Source: Saccharothrix carnea (GTDB lineage Bacteria > Actinomycetota > Actinomycetes > Mycobacteriales > Pseudonocardiaceae). Taken from it: a stretch of DNA of 64,000 nt. Below, in pieces: positions 45,165-53,746 of the stretch. The DNA lies in the NCBI RefSeq assembly GCF_003014735.1, contig NZ_PYAX01000013.1, forward strand, positions 150,147 through 214,146, written 5' to 3'. A model generated the notes under the pieces. That model saw only the letters and a program-made list of their open reading frames with translations, was not told the origin of the DNA and searched no databases. Each line of letters starts with the position of its first letter. Position 1 is the stretch's first letter. The translations under genes and the position numbers were made by a program.

Positions 45165-45375
45165 GGTCGGGGTTGTTCCGACGCGGTGACCTCGTGCCGC
45201 AGTACCAGCAGCTCCACGTCCTTGGCCGTGGAGGACGGCCGAGCAGGACTAGCCGGTCACCGAGTCGGATGAAGATCAGGTACAGCAGCCGCAACGCTAC
45301 ACCCCACGATCATGCCCTGGGGGGTCAGCGCGATCGTCGCAGCTCAGCATCCCAGTGCAGAGCTCTGACACCCTG
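45165..45375 (-). repeat. Transposase 5'-end fragment, third copy
   Basis: The minus strand encodes LRLLYLIFIRLGDRLVLLGR from about 45290, the same transposase N-terminus as in the tandem copies at 16594-17030. The shared flank GCAGCTCAGCATCCCAGTGC follows. Only about 200 bp of the insertion sequence is present. Confidence 0.65.
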
Positions 45376-46039
45376 GTTCCGCGTCGACCGGACGATTGGT
45401 AGCCGAGTGCAGTCGGATCGGCCCGTCCGGCGTCGCTGTGCTCATCGGCCGCGGGTGCCGTCACGGCCGTCCGGAACGCGGAGGTCATGATCTTGTCCAC
45501 GATCGGTGCGGGAGTCGCGTGCGGCCGGGTTGCCGATCCATGCGGTCACGGCGTGTGCGCCCGAGTGCGGTGAACGAACCGGTGAGGTCGGCAATCGCTG
45601 GAGCGGTGCCGATGAGCCGGGACGGGACCGACGAATGGGGCACGCCCTTCCAGGAAGAATCGTCGAGGAGAGCGTCCGCCGAGGTCGCCGACGTGTCGGA
45701 GACCGCCGATCCCTGCCCACCCAACCCGGTGTCCTGGGCGATGCTGACCACCGTGGCACACGGCTCAGCGCCGGCACGGCACCATCGCTATCGTCGGCAC
45801 CGAGGACGAGCACGGCCTCACCGCCTCGCTGACCGCCGACCAACTTGGCCTGACCACCCTCGCCTACCGCCAAGCAGGCCGGTAAACGGTACGGGCCGCC
45901 GTGGTCGCCGCGCGGCGCTGTCGGAGAGCGTGTTGTCCGGTGCCTCGTTGTCCGGCAGTCGCATCATCGTGCCGATCAGCCGTTCCCGGCCTTGCCGAAG
46001 CGCGGGTCGCTGGGCGAGGCGGTAGTGGGGCTACTTGCC
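45376..46039. other. Gene-poor stretch with a possible coding remnant
   Basis: No complete gene. On the plus strand 45777-45885 reads GTIAIVGTEDEHGLTASLTA and DQLGLTTLAYRQAGR before a stop, which has good protein-like composition but no start and no family I recognise; it looks like the 3' end of a lost gene. The remainder shows no signal. Confidence 0.35.
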
Positions 46040-47221
46040 CTACTGGTTGTAGCCAGGCCGAGGCGTCCTGCGCCAACTTTGCGGCGTAGTTGTCCGCGTG
46101 GGTATCACCGGCCTCGTAGGAGATCGGACGGGGTCCGCGTCGTGGATGGTAGGTGGCTGGGAGTCGGCGGTGCCGATGTGATGTGTGTCAGGCCGGGTCG
46201 GTGGTCCGATGGGGTGGTCGGGGGGTGTGTGGACGTGTTCCGCTGTCCGTGGTCGGAGGTGGTGCTCAGCCTGGTCGGTCGCACCGGCTCGGTGCCGGCT
46301 TCCCCTCGTCGGGCCGGTGGTGGTCGGTGTGCGTGCGCTGCCCGCAGTGCTGGTGCTCGTGCTGGTGGGCGGGTCGTGTCGGTCTGTTGTCTGAGGCGTG
46401 GAGGTGCGATCCGTCGTGGGCGCACGGCTTGGAGCCGGGGTGGTGTGCTCGTTGGCGGATGTCGTGGTGGGCTCGGAGGAGGTAGTGGGCCGGGTGGATT
46501 CGGACTGCGGTAGCGGTGGCGGGGCGAGAGGACTGTCGGGCGGTGGGAATGTCCGGATGACGCCGGGTGTCTGGGCGTTCGCTTGGGGCGGGGCTGTGTG
46601 GTGGGGCAAGGTTGTGTGGTGGGGCAGGTGGGTCACGCTGATCACCGTGGCGGCGGTCAGGACGACCGGCGCGGTGGCGGCTGCGGCCGCGGTGGTGTGG
46701 CGGGTCATCCACACCAAGGTCCCGGCTACGGCGGCTGCGACGCCGGCGGCGAGGTGGCGCAGCAGGCTGCGTGCGCGAGTCAGGTGGGATTGCACCGAGC
46801 GGCGGGTCAACCCGGACCGGGCGGCTATGTCGTCGATGCTGATTCCGGCGGCCACCGATCGGCACACCAGCAGGGTGTCCTCGGGTAGCTCGTCCAGCGC
46901 CTTCGCGAGCCATCCGGCCATGGCTCGGTCGGTCACGACATCGGCTGGGTCGGATGTGGTCGGGACCGCGGTCCGCGGGTGGGTCAGGGTCCGCCGTTCG
47001 AGGTCGGCCCGTCGTAGTCGGTCCACCAGTTTGCGGTGGGCGACCAGCGTCAGCCATGCCCGCACAGCGGTGATCGGCTCGGCGTCGGGATTGGTCTGCC
47101 GGATCAGCAGGGCGAGCAGGGCCTCGTGCGCGCAATCCTCGGCGTCCGCGCGCGAAAGCCCTTGCTGCCGCAACCGTCTGATCACCTGGTCCACCGCAGC
47201 GGACAGCTCACCGGACTCCAT
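46040..47221 (-). CDS. Sigma-70 family factor with membrane segments and a long Pro/Thr-rich tail
   Basis: A 393-residue ECF-like sigma factor. Region 2 (about residues 8-75) contains RADAEDCAHEALLALLIRQT and AVRAWLTLVAHRKLVDRLRR. Region 4 (about 100-155) has LPEDTLLVCRSVAAGISIDD and the helix-turn-helix AARSGLTRRSVQSHLTRARS. Two hydrophobic stretches follow, LAAGVAAAVAGTLVWM at about 157-172 and one at about 178-196, then a Pro/Ser/Thr/His-rich tail of about 195 residues. A sigma factor anchored in the membrane in this way could be held inactive until a signal or cleavage frees it (inference). GGGGAGG precedes ATG 47221. No separate anti-sigma gene is adjacent. The extreme C-terminus may be distorted if a frameshift lies in the repetitive tail. 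Confidence 0.78.
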   Translation of the reverse strand: MESGELSAAVDQVIRRLRQQGLSRADAEDCAHEALLALLIRQTNPDAEPITAVRAWLTLVAHRKLVDRLRRADLERRTLTHPRTAVPTTSDPADVVTDRAMAGWLAKALDELPEDTLLVCRSVAAGISIDDIAARSGLTRRSVQSHLTRARSLLRHLAAGVAAAVAGTLVWMTRHTTAAAAATAPVVLTAATVISVTHLPHHTTLPHHTAPPQANAQTPGVIRTFPPPDSPLAPPPLPQSESTRPTTSSEPTTTSANEHTTPAPSRAPTTDRTSTPQTTDRHDPPTSTSTSTAGSARTPTTTGPTRGSRHRAGATDQAEHHLRPRTAEHVHTPPDHPIGPPTRPDTHHIGTADSQPPTIHDADPVRSPTRPVIPTRTTTPQSWRRTPRPGYNQ

Positions 47222-47703
47222 GGCGTACCTCCCCGACCAACATCCCGGGCGACTCCGATCCACGACGTGCGGTCGCACAGCCTGTGGGCGGATCGGAGGC
47301 CGCTGAATCGAAGGCCCCATATGGGGGTCGCCCAAAAAGGGTCGCTGTGACGTCGGGTCGACTTAATTGACCCGATCGTGGGAATTTTCGACGTGAAGGT
47401 TTATGAAACGTAACCGAATGCGAGGTTTGAGGCCCGGCGATCGCCATGTGGCGCTGGGGCTGCTCCGAGTCGTGGGGAGGTGAACCCGACTTCGCGACGT
47501 ATCGAGCGCTGGCTGAAAACGCGCGTTCCTCGTCCGGGTCATTATGGTGAAAAAGACGCACAACCCGTGCGTCGCCCCGGTCGGCTGCGACCGACGTCTA
47601 GCTTGCCGCTGCCGTGCTGGAAAAAGTTGAACGTCCCTACGGCCTGGGGGCGTCACGATATACCCCCTTACATCGTATCTTCCCATTCCCATGAGGCGCC
47701 GGG
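47222..47703. other. Upstream region of the sigma factor gene
   Basis: About 480 bp without a supported gene, separating the minus-strand sigma gene from the nitrilase remnant. It should contain the sigma gene promoter. Stretches around 47340-47450 and 47630-47690 are lower in G+C than their surroundings. I see no clear operator or RNA structure. Confidence 0.4.
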
Positions 47704-48210
47704 CAGGGCGCTCACCGCGGCGGCGTGCCCGGCGCGGGCCGAGCCCGGAGATGTGAAGGCCAACGTGGCGACTGCCACGCGCCTGGTCTCGCCGGCCGTC
47801 CGGCGGGGTGCGCGGTTGGTACCGCTGCCGGAGCTGTTCCTGTGCGCCTACCACCCCGTGATCCTGGCCCGTGACCCCGAGGTTGTGACGTCATCGCCGC
47901 CGCGGACGGGTACATCCGGGACGAGCGCCTGGCACCACTGGCCGAGGCCGCCCGCGCGCGTACCTCTACGGTGCTCATCGGGCGAGCGCGTGGTGCCAGG
48001 ACGGCCGCCGTACCAATTGTGGCCATGGCCAACTCCGTCGGCGGGCAGGACGACTGGATCTTCGACGGAGGCGCGGCCCTCCACGACCCCGACGGCCAGA
48101 CCGTCACCCAGGCGCCTGATGAGGGTGAGGCCGTGGCGGTGGCCGAGTTCAATCCGCGACGCTGGCCCACATCCCCGACGACCAGATGCCGTGTCAGGGC
48201 GGCTACTTGA
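47704..48210 (+). pseudogene. Carbon-nitrogen hydrolase (nitrilase superfamily), frameshifted and truncated
   Basis: The N-terminal part reads VKANVATATRLVSPAVRRGA followed by RLVPLPELFLCAYHP, which contains the catalytic Glu region (LPELF) of the nitrilase fold. After about 47880 the protein continues in another frame as DGYIRDERLAPLAEAARARTST and VLIGRARG, then NSVGGQDDWIFDGGAALHDPDG and GEAVAVAEFNP. The catalytic lysine and cysteine segments are not found and the first residues are missing. It is not functional as it stands. Confidence 0.75.
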
Positions 48211-49222
48211 GTGTCGCGAGGGCTCGTAGCGTGTCGTAGGAGCGTTGGATGAACGTGCCGCGCAGGGTTACGCCGGCGTTGATCAGGGTGACCAGTGCGG
48301 TGCCGGTTTGCGGGCTGAATCCGATGAAGGCGGTGGACCCGCAGGTGCCGCCCGAGTGGAACAGCAGGTGGTGATCCGGCTTGACCCGGTGGAACCACGC
48401 AAGGCAGAGGTGATCGTTGTCCGCCATCGGGATTCGCGGCCGGGTGACGTCGGTGAGGGCCGCAGCCAGTGGTGTGCCGTGGGGAGAGAGGTGGGCGGCG
48501 AGGTAGTTCAGCAAGTCGTGGGCGGTGGAGCGAAGTGTTCCGGCCGCCGGCAGCCCGGGGATGAGCCACGGTGGCAGTGGTCTGCCGCGCCGGTGTCCGA
48601 CCGCTTGGAGGGTCGGGTTGCAGCCGGTGCCGGTCAACCCCAGGGGATGCAGGACGCGGTCGGTGAGCAGGTGCTCGAACGGGAGGCCTGCCGCTTCGGC
48701 GAGCAACCAACCGAGCAGTCCGACACCGAGGTTGGAGTAGTGGAACCGAGAACCCGGTGTCGATCGCAGCCGCGCACGGGCCAGCCCGGTTCGGATCCGG
48801 TCCGGCCCCAGGGCCTGGTAGGGGTTGGAGAACCAGGTCCGCAGCACCCTGGGCATCGTCGTGAGCGGTATCAGCGGCAGGCCGGAGGTGTGGGTGGCGA
48901 GGTGTTCCAACGTGATCGGGGCCGGACGTCGCAGTCGCCAGCCGGGCGGGAGGTAGTGGTCGATGGGGTCGTCGTAGCGGACGTCACCTCGTCGGACCAT
49001 CTCGGCCAGCAACAACGCGGTGAACGTCTTCGTGACCGACCCGACCTCGAAACGGGTGCCCGGGGTGATCGGCTGCACTCGGTCCTGAGCGGTGAAACCG
49101 GCCACCAGCACGGTTCTCCGGCCGCGGTGCAGGGCCGCCACCGCCGCGCCGGTCGCGTTGGGCGCGGCCGAGAGGAGCGGCCGCACCAGCTCGTCCAGGT
49201 CGGAGGTGCCGGTGACCGTCAT
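48203..49222 (-). CDS. Serine hydrolase of the beta-lactamase class C/D-peptidase type
   Basis: A 339-residue protein with the three active-site motifs of class C beta-lactamase-like hydrolases: Ser62-x-x-Lys65 in GSVTKTF, a Tyr-x-Asn in FHYSNLG near residue 160, and HSGG near residue 289 replacing the usual KTG. No signal peptide is visible, so it is probably cytoplasmic, unlike true beta-lactamases. Its ATG overlaps the stop of the DUF6895-like gene by 4 nt, placing it last in a four-gene operon with a 61-residue peptide. A peptidase or esterase acting on that system is possible (inference). Confidence 0.82.
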   Translation of the reverse strand: MTVTGTSDLDELVRPLLSAAPNATGAAVAALHRGRRTVLVAGFTAQDRVQPITPGTRFEVGSVTKTFTALLLAEMVRRGDVRYDDPIDHYLPPGWRLRRPAPITLEHLATHTSGLPLIPLTTMPRVLRTWFSNPYQALGPDRIRTGLARARLRSTPGSRFHYSNLGVGLLGWLLAEAAGLPFEHLLTDRVLHPLGLTGTGCNPTLQAVGHRRGRPLPPWLIPGLPAAGTLRSTAHDLLNYLAAHLSPHGTPLAAALTDVTRPRIPMADNDHLCLAWFHRVKPDHHLLFHSGGTCGSTAFIGFSPQTGTALVTLINAGVTLRGTFIQRSYDTLRALATLK

Positions 49223-50127
49223 CGGCCGGTATCCAGCAGTCGGGACACGGCCAGCGTGCCGGCGACCATCGCGACGACGGTGGCGTGGTGGTGATCCCAG
49301 AAGCGCCGGACCCGGTCGTCGTCCACGGGCTCGCCGTCGCGTGGCATGAGGCCGTCGTCGTGTTGCATGGCGGCGAATCGCGTCCACACGTCGAGGTCGA
49401 ACCGCGGCTCGGGCAGGGAGGCGTCCACGATCAGCAACTCGGCGACGAGGTCCCAATCCCCGACCTCGGCCCACACATCGGTCCACACGGGTAGCCAGGT
49501 GGCGAGGTAGTCGGCGATGTCGGGCGGCAGGTCCCCGGGCCTTGCGCCCCAGTCGGTGACGTGGAAAACGGTGTGGGTCACGCTGTAGGCGGTGTCCCAG
49601 TCGATGGCCCACGGAGGCGGTGTCGCACCCAACCAGGTCGCCCGTAGCAGGGATTCCCAGTCGTCATCGGTGGACATACCGCACATCCGGTAGGCGTTGG
49701 CCACCGCGAGCCGACGATTGGGATACACCTCGGGCATCGAGCGTACCGCCGCGTTGTGCGCCGTCAGCTGCTCCAGTGCCCGATGCCGGTGGCCGCCGTA
49801 GGTGAAGTGGCAGTACACCTCGATCGGATCTGTGAGCAGGCAGTTGCGCACCTGGCGTTCGTAGAGCAGGTCGCCCTCGCGCAGCTTCCGCCACGTGGAG
49901 TCGATCAATTCCCGGGCGGCGCGCAGTTGCGCGGTGCCGCCCACGCCCTCGCGCAGCACCAAGGCCGCGGCCATGCCGATCTCGGAGACGGGCTTGTAGA
50001 CGGTGTCGGGGTCGTCGGGCTCGACCGGGATGTTCTCCGGGAAGATGTCGGTGTCCTGGTGGTCGTGCAGGTAGATCAGGGCGCGGTGGGCGACGTTGTG
50101 GGCGATCGAGGTCAGCGAGGTCGTCAT
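49219..50127 (-). CDS. DUF6895-like protein
   Basis: A 302-residue cytoplasmic, largely helical protein. YKPVSEIGMAAALVLREGVG near residue 45, then PIEVYCHFTYGGHRHRALEQ and YPNRRLAVANAYRMCGM match my recollection of the DUF6895 family pattern; this is by eye and moderate. No catalytic motif can be named; conserved-looking His and Asp residues occur (VTHTVFHVTDWG, WDHHHATVVAMV). ATG 50127 overlaps the upstream stop and its own stop overlaps the hydrolase start, each by 4 nt. Confidence 0.6.
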   Translation of the reverse strand: MTTSLTSIAHNVAHRALIYLHDHQDTDIFPENIPVEPDDPDTVYKPVSEIGMAAALVLREGVGGTAQLRAARELIDSTWRKLREGDLLYERQVRNCLLTDPIEVYCHFTYGGHRHRALEQLTAHNAAVRSMPEVYPNRRLAVANAYRMCGMSTDDDWESLLRATWLGATPPPWAIDWDTAYSVTHTVFHVTDWGARPGDLPPDIADYLATWLPVWTDVWAEVGDWDLVAELLIVDASLPEPRFDLDVWTRFAAMQHDDGLMPRDGEPVDDDRVRRFWDHHHATVVAMVAGTLAVSRLLDTGR

Positions 50128-50870
50128 GCCGGCTCCATCCGCAGAAGCACGCGGGAGATGGCCAGGTCGAGTGCCAACCGCGATCCGGTGCCGCCGTACA
50201 ACCGGATGCGCTCGACGAGCAGGACGGGGTCCAGTGGCTGCCTGACGCCGTTGCTGCTCGACAACGCCATCCACCGGATCAACCGCGCCGCGGTAACGAA
50301 GTCCCGGCGGAGCACCGCCCGGGTAACCCCTCGCGCGAGCGGGCGCATCCCTGCGAACACCGCCGCTACGATGGGTCCGCCCACGCCCGGCAGCGCCAGC
50401 GGCGAGAGCTGAGCCGCAGTCGCCGACCACTCCTGCCAGGTCTTCGCGCCGTCCAGCAGCGCCGCAGCAGTCTCCGGCGTCGGGGCGGCGTCTGATCCCG
50501 CAGGCGATGTTTCGTCGGTGCGGGCCAGCAGTCGGCCCACCGCCCAGTCCCGCCACGCCGTGACGTGCTGTTGCCGCGTGGTGGGTTGCGGGGTGGGGGG
50601 ATAGACGGTGAAGGAGCGGGCGACGACCGCCGCGTCGTCGCGGTGCACGGGGCGGCCCAGCAACACGTGCGGAGCGAAGACGTCCGCTCCGATCAGCCGG
50701 ACCGCCCCGAGCACGGTCGTCGTGTCCGCACCGGTGTGCACGTAGTCGGCGAGTCCGATGTCCTCGGCGCCGCCCACGGCGCCGAGGACGCGGTCGGCGA
50801 CCTCGGCCGCCGCGTCCGCCAGCGACACTTGCAGTCGTTCGACGTTCACCGGTACCAACAGCCCTTCCAC
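50124..50870 (-). CDS. Unknown protein in peptide-hydrolase operon
   Basis: A 248-residue cytoplasmic protein that I do not recognise. The sequence includes FAPHVLLGRPVHRDDAAVVA and FTVYPPTPQPTTRQQHVTAW in the middle, an Ala-rich helical stretch, and LDPVLLVERIRLYGGTGSR near the end. No membrane segment or known motif is visible. Start is GTG 50870 with a weak GCAGAG before it. It lies 44 nt after the 61-residue peptide gene and overlaps the DUF6895-like gene by 4 nt, so it is part of the same unit. Confidence 0.6.
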   Translation of the reverse strand: MEGLLVPVNVERLQVSLADAAAEVADRVLGAVGGAEDIGLADYVHTGADTTTVLGAVRLIGADVFAPHVLLGRPVHRDDAAVVARSFTVYPPTPQPTTRQQHVTAWRDWAVGRLLARTDETSPAGSDAAPTPETAAALLDGAKTWQEWSATAAQLSPLALPGVGGPIVAAVFAGMRPLARGVTRAVLRRDFVTAARLIRWMALSSSNGVRQPLDPVLLVERIRLYGGTGSRLALDLAISRVLLRMEPA

Positions 50871-50914
50871 TCGACTCTGCGGTCTGTCTTGACAGGTTTA
50901 GGGCGGGACCCCTG

Positions 50915-51100
50915 CTAGTGCTTCGAGTCCTCGGGCAGCGGGGGCGAGAGCTTGAGCTTGAGCAGCGCCAGCGCCTGCGGGATCTCGACGTAACGCGGCG
51001 CGTCGCTGACACCGGCTTCGGGCTCCACCATCAGAGCCTCCACCGCGCTCTGCTCGTCAGCGGCGGCCACCATGGGAAGGAACGTGTGCTGAACGGACAT
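50915..51100 (-). CDS. 61-residue peptide, first gene of operon
   Basis: AAGGAGA precedes ATG 51100. The product of 61 residues begins MSVQHTFLPMVAAADEQSAV and ends YVEIPQALALLKLKLSPPLP plus EDSKH. The first half is acidic and precursor-leader-like, the second half amphipathic; it has no cysteine and few Ser/Thr. Position at the head of an operon with two uncharacterised proteins and a serine hydrolase makes a peptide precursor or regulatory small protein possible, but no known RiPP family fits. Confidence 0.6.
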   Translation of the reverse strand: MSVQHTFLPMVAAADEQSAVEALMVEPEAGVSDAPRYVEIPQALALLKLKLSPPLPEDSKH

Positions 51101-51176
51101 CACGGTCTCCTTGATCGGTCTGATATCGATGTGTCGATCGGATGGTTGAACAGACGCGGTCACCCAGAGGGTCCGG

Positions 51177-51554
51177 TCAGAGGTCACGGAAGAGGACGCT
51201 CTGGAACCCGAGGTTTTGGTCCATGTAGCCGTGTGGGGCGATGATCGCGTTCAAGCTGGTGCAGTTCCGGTCGTCGTAGATCTCGGCGATGTGCGGGGTG
51301 TCGTTGAACAACGACTGCCGAAGCATCTGGAGGTCGTAGCAGTTCCGCTTCCCCAGCAGCGGGCTGGTCTTCGGGCCTACCACGTTGTGGACAGACCCCT
51401 CATAGTTGGGAAGCTTGAATGCACAGAAGGTCCCGACGCCTTGACAGCCCGGGGCCGCCACAGCCGACGGTGCCGTCACCGTCACGGACAACAGCACCGA
51501 CACCGCCGTTACCGCGGCAGCGGCGGCGGCTCGTGGACTTCTCCACCAACGCAT
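51177..51554 (-). CDS. Secreted peptidase-inhibitor I36-like protein
   Basis: A 125-residue exported protein with an Ala-rich signal peptide (cleavage near AVAAPG, about residue 34). The mature domain of about 90 residues has CQGVGTFCAFKLPNYEG, then IAEIYDDRNCTSLNAI and a final LGFQSVLF, the pattern of the I36 (SMI-like, beta-gamma-crystallin-like) family of small secreted inhibitors. GAGGAGA precedes ATG 51554. It is 76 nt upstream of the 61-residue peptide gene but is likely a separate functional unit. Confidence 0.7.
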   Translation of the reverse strand: MRWWRSPRAAAAAAVTAVSVLLSVTVTAPSAVAAPGCQGVGTFCAFKLPNYEGSVHNVVGPKTSPLLGKRNCYDLQMLRQSLFNDTPHIAEIYDDRNCTSLNAIIAPHGYMDQNLGFQSVLFRDL

Positions 51555-51709
51555 GTTCTCTCCTCGTTGAAAGGGTGCCGCGCTCGTCCGGCGGGCGGGT
51601 AGCGACATCGGAGTCTTCTTCGATGACTTCCGGGAAGGACGGCCGCAGCACGCGGGCTACAGAGCCCTTCACCCTGTAGACGGTCGAGCAACGCCCGCTA
51701 CGCAGAGCC

Positions 51710-52357
51710 TCACCCAATCGGCCCAATGAGACGGTGGGTGCAGGGGCGCTGGCTGATGCCGCGACTGGATGCCGCCCAGTCGTTGCCGTCTGCGGATGTC
51801 GAGGTGGGTGAGGGTGCTTGATGGAGGGCTGGCTGTGGCGGTGGTTGTAGTGGTCGGGCGTTGTCGATGCCTTCGTGCCAGGCGCAGTACCAGGAGTCGG
51901 ATGGAGCGGATGGTTCGTGGTCGGCCGGGCCGCTTGGGGCGGATCTGGCTGCGTGGCGGCGTGCGATGAGGTCCCTGTGCCACCGCAGCACCGTTTCCGG
52001 CCGAACCAGTAGTCGGAGTCGATGAAGCGTGACGGTCGGGAGTCGGTGCAGCAGCGCTCCGAGGAATGCCCGGTCGTCGGGGGAGAACCGTGGGCGGGTG
52101 TCTCCGAGTTGGCGCTCCAGGACGGTGATCTGGTGTCGCAGCGCCGAGATTTCTGTGTCTTTGTCCCGGTCGCTTATCGGCAGCAGGCACAGCAAGGCGA
52201 ACGCGTTGGTCACACCGAGGTAGGCCAGTCGGAGCAGCACGATCGGTCATCATGCCGTGCTGGTCGATGGCACAGCAGATGGCAGCCATGACCCTGAGCG
52301 CCTCGGGACCCCAAGCGCCATGCGTCTTCTACCTGCATGAACGAGGTTATCGGCCAG
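51710..52357 (-). mobile_element. Insertion sequence remnant, second copy, catalytic core deleted
   Basis: From ATG 52240 the frame encodes the same transposase N-terminus as the element at 15372-16612 (LALRHQI there, SALRHQITVLERQLGDTRP here; PETVLRWHRDLIARRHAARS) and then jumps to HEGIDNARPL and the C-terminal LDIRR-type end, so about 450 bp of integrase core are missing. The non-coding end matches the first copy up to near 52357. It is immobile on its own. Confidence 0.75.
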
Positions 52358-52670
52358 CGCAAGGCCGCCCGGCTTCTATCAGGTACCTCGGATGCGCCCG
52401 GCGCTCGGTGGTGGCACCCGTGGCGTTGCTGGTGGTGTCCAGGGTCCCAGCTCCACCGCTGAGTGGTGGCGGTCAGGCGCAGGCCTGCTGTAGTACATCC
52501 CGATGACGCGTCGGATTCGAATGGCGACGGAGACTCGGATTAGCGGCACCGGTGGCCGCTGCTGATGGGCCATTCGGGCGTTCCGAAGGGATTTCTTATC
52601 CGTTTCCCTGTTTGCGGAGTCGATAATAGGGCATTGATGGATGTCCAGGTATGTGACGGGAAGGCATGAG
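52358..52670. other. Spacer upstream of the kinase gene
   Basis: About 310 bp between the insertion sequence remnant and the kinase. The last 120 bp are lower in G+C (around 52590-52640) and probably hold the kinase promoter. No other feature is seen. Confidence 0.4.
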
Positions 52671-53576
52671 GTGTCACTGCCCAACAAGGCCAGTTTGGTG
52701 GCGGGCCGGTACGAGTTGACCGGACCACCGGGGGACGGAGGGATGGCCGAGGTCCACCGTGCTTGGGACACGAACTTGCGCCGCCCGGTGGCGGTCAAGG
52801 TGTTCCGGCCGAATGCCGACGACGACGCTGTTCGCCGGTTCGAACTCGAGGCCCGGACGTTGGCCCGGTTGTCACATCCCGGAGTGGTCTCCCTCTACGA
52901 CGCCGGGATCCACGCCAGCAGGCCGTTCATGGTGCTGCAGTTGGTGGGAGGACCCACGCTGGGAGCCCGGATGGAACGAGGCGCCTTGTCGGTGGGCGAG
53001 GTCCGCCGCTTGGGCGCCGTGCTGGCCGAGGCGTTGGCGCACGTGCACGGCCAGGGCGTGGTGCACCGGGATGTCAAGCCGTCGAACATCCCGCTCGACC
53101 ACGACGACGTGCCGCACCTGGCCGACTTCGGGCTGGCGTTCTCGGCCGACGCCGCGCGATTCACCCGCACCGGCCACGTGGCGGGCACGGCCGCGTACCT
53201 GGCCCCGGAGCAGGTCCGCGGCGCCGAGGTCGGCCCGCCCGCAGACGTCTACGCCCTGGGGTTGGTCCTCCTGGAGTGCCTGACCGGCCGGCGTGAATAC
53301 CGGGGCCACGGTGTCGACGTCGCGTTGGCCCGCCTGCACCGCCCGCCCGCCGTGCCCGAGAACCTGCCGGCCGACCTGATGCGCTTGTTGTCCCTCATGA
53401 CCTCGTTGGCGGCGCGCCGCCGCCCGACCGCACAGGACTGCGCGGCAGCACTGCAGGTCACTGGAGGAAATGCCGTCGCACCCTCGAGCATCCGGACGGC
53501 GACGTCGACCGCCCGCACGCGCACGCGGGACTCGTCGGCCATGCGCAGGGAGCCCTCGTCTGATCCGAAGCGGTAG
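52671..53576 (+). CDS. Small Ser/Thr protein kinase (Hanks type)
   Basis: A 301-residue soluble kinase. Glycine loop GPPGDGG (residues 18-24), ATP-anchoring Lys43 in VAVKVF, catalytic Asp134 in HRDVKPSN, metal-binding Asp152 in ADFGLA and the activation-segment end LAPEQ are all present, so it should be active. It consists of little more than the catalytic domain and has no transmembrane or PASTA region, unlike PknB-type kinases. GTG 52671 is chosen because GGAAGG lies 6 nt upstream; ATG 52641 is an in-frame alternative. The substrate is unknown; it neighbours secreted-protein genes but no phosphatase. Confidence 0.85.
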   Translation: MSLPNKASLVAGRYELTGPPGDGGMAEVHRAWDTNLRRPVAVKVFRPNADDDAVRRFELEARTLARLSHPGVVSLYDAGIHASRPFMVLQLVGGPTLGARMERGALSVGEVRRLGAVLAEALAHVHGQGVVHRDVKPSNIPLDHDDVPHLADFGLAFSADAARFTRTGHVAGTAAYLAPEQVRGAEVGPPADVYALGLVLLECLTGRREYRGHGVDVALARLHRPPAVPENLPADLMRLLSLMTSLAARRRPTAQDCAAALQVTGGNAVAPSSIRTATSTARTRTRDSSAMRREPSSDPKR

Positions 53577-53746
53577 CCAAGCACCGTCCGCACGTCGCGC
53601 GTGCCGGCCGCAGCGCTGAAAACGCCGCCGGATAACCCACACCGTTCGCTCAGGCCGTCGAACCCCGTTGCGATCCCTTCCGAATCCGACCGCGCCGTGC
53701 TGAGGCTTCCCTCCCGCGATCGGTCGGTCCGGGGTGATGTCCGCAG

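Noticed and set aside
45700..45885. Complete small gene ending in DQLGLTTLAYRQAGR
   Set aside because: No start codon with a ribosome binding site precedes the protein-like part, so it was recorded only as a possible remnant.
48203..49222. Secreted beta-lactamase resistance gene
   Set aside because: The class C-type motifs are present but there is no signal peptide, and the gene is embedded by overlap in an operon with peptide-related genes; a resistance role is unsupported.
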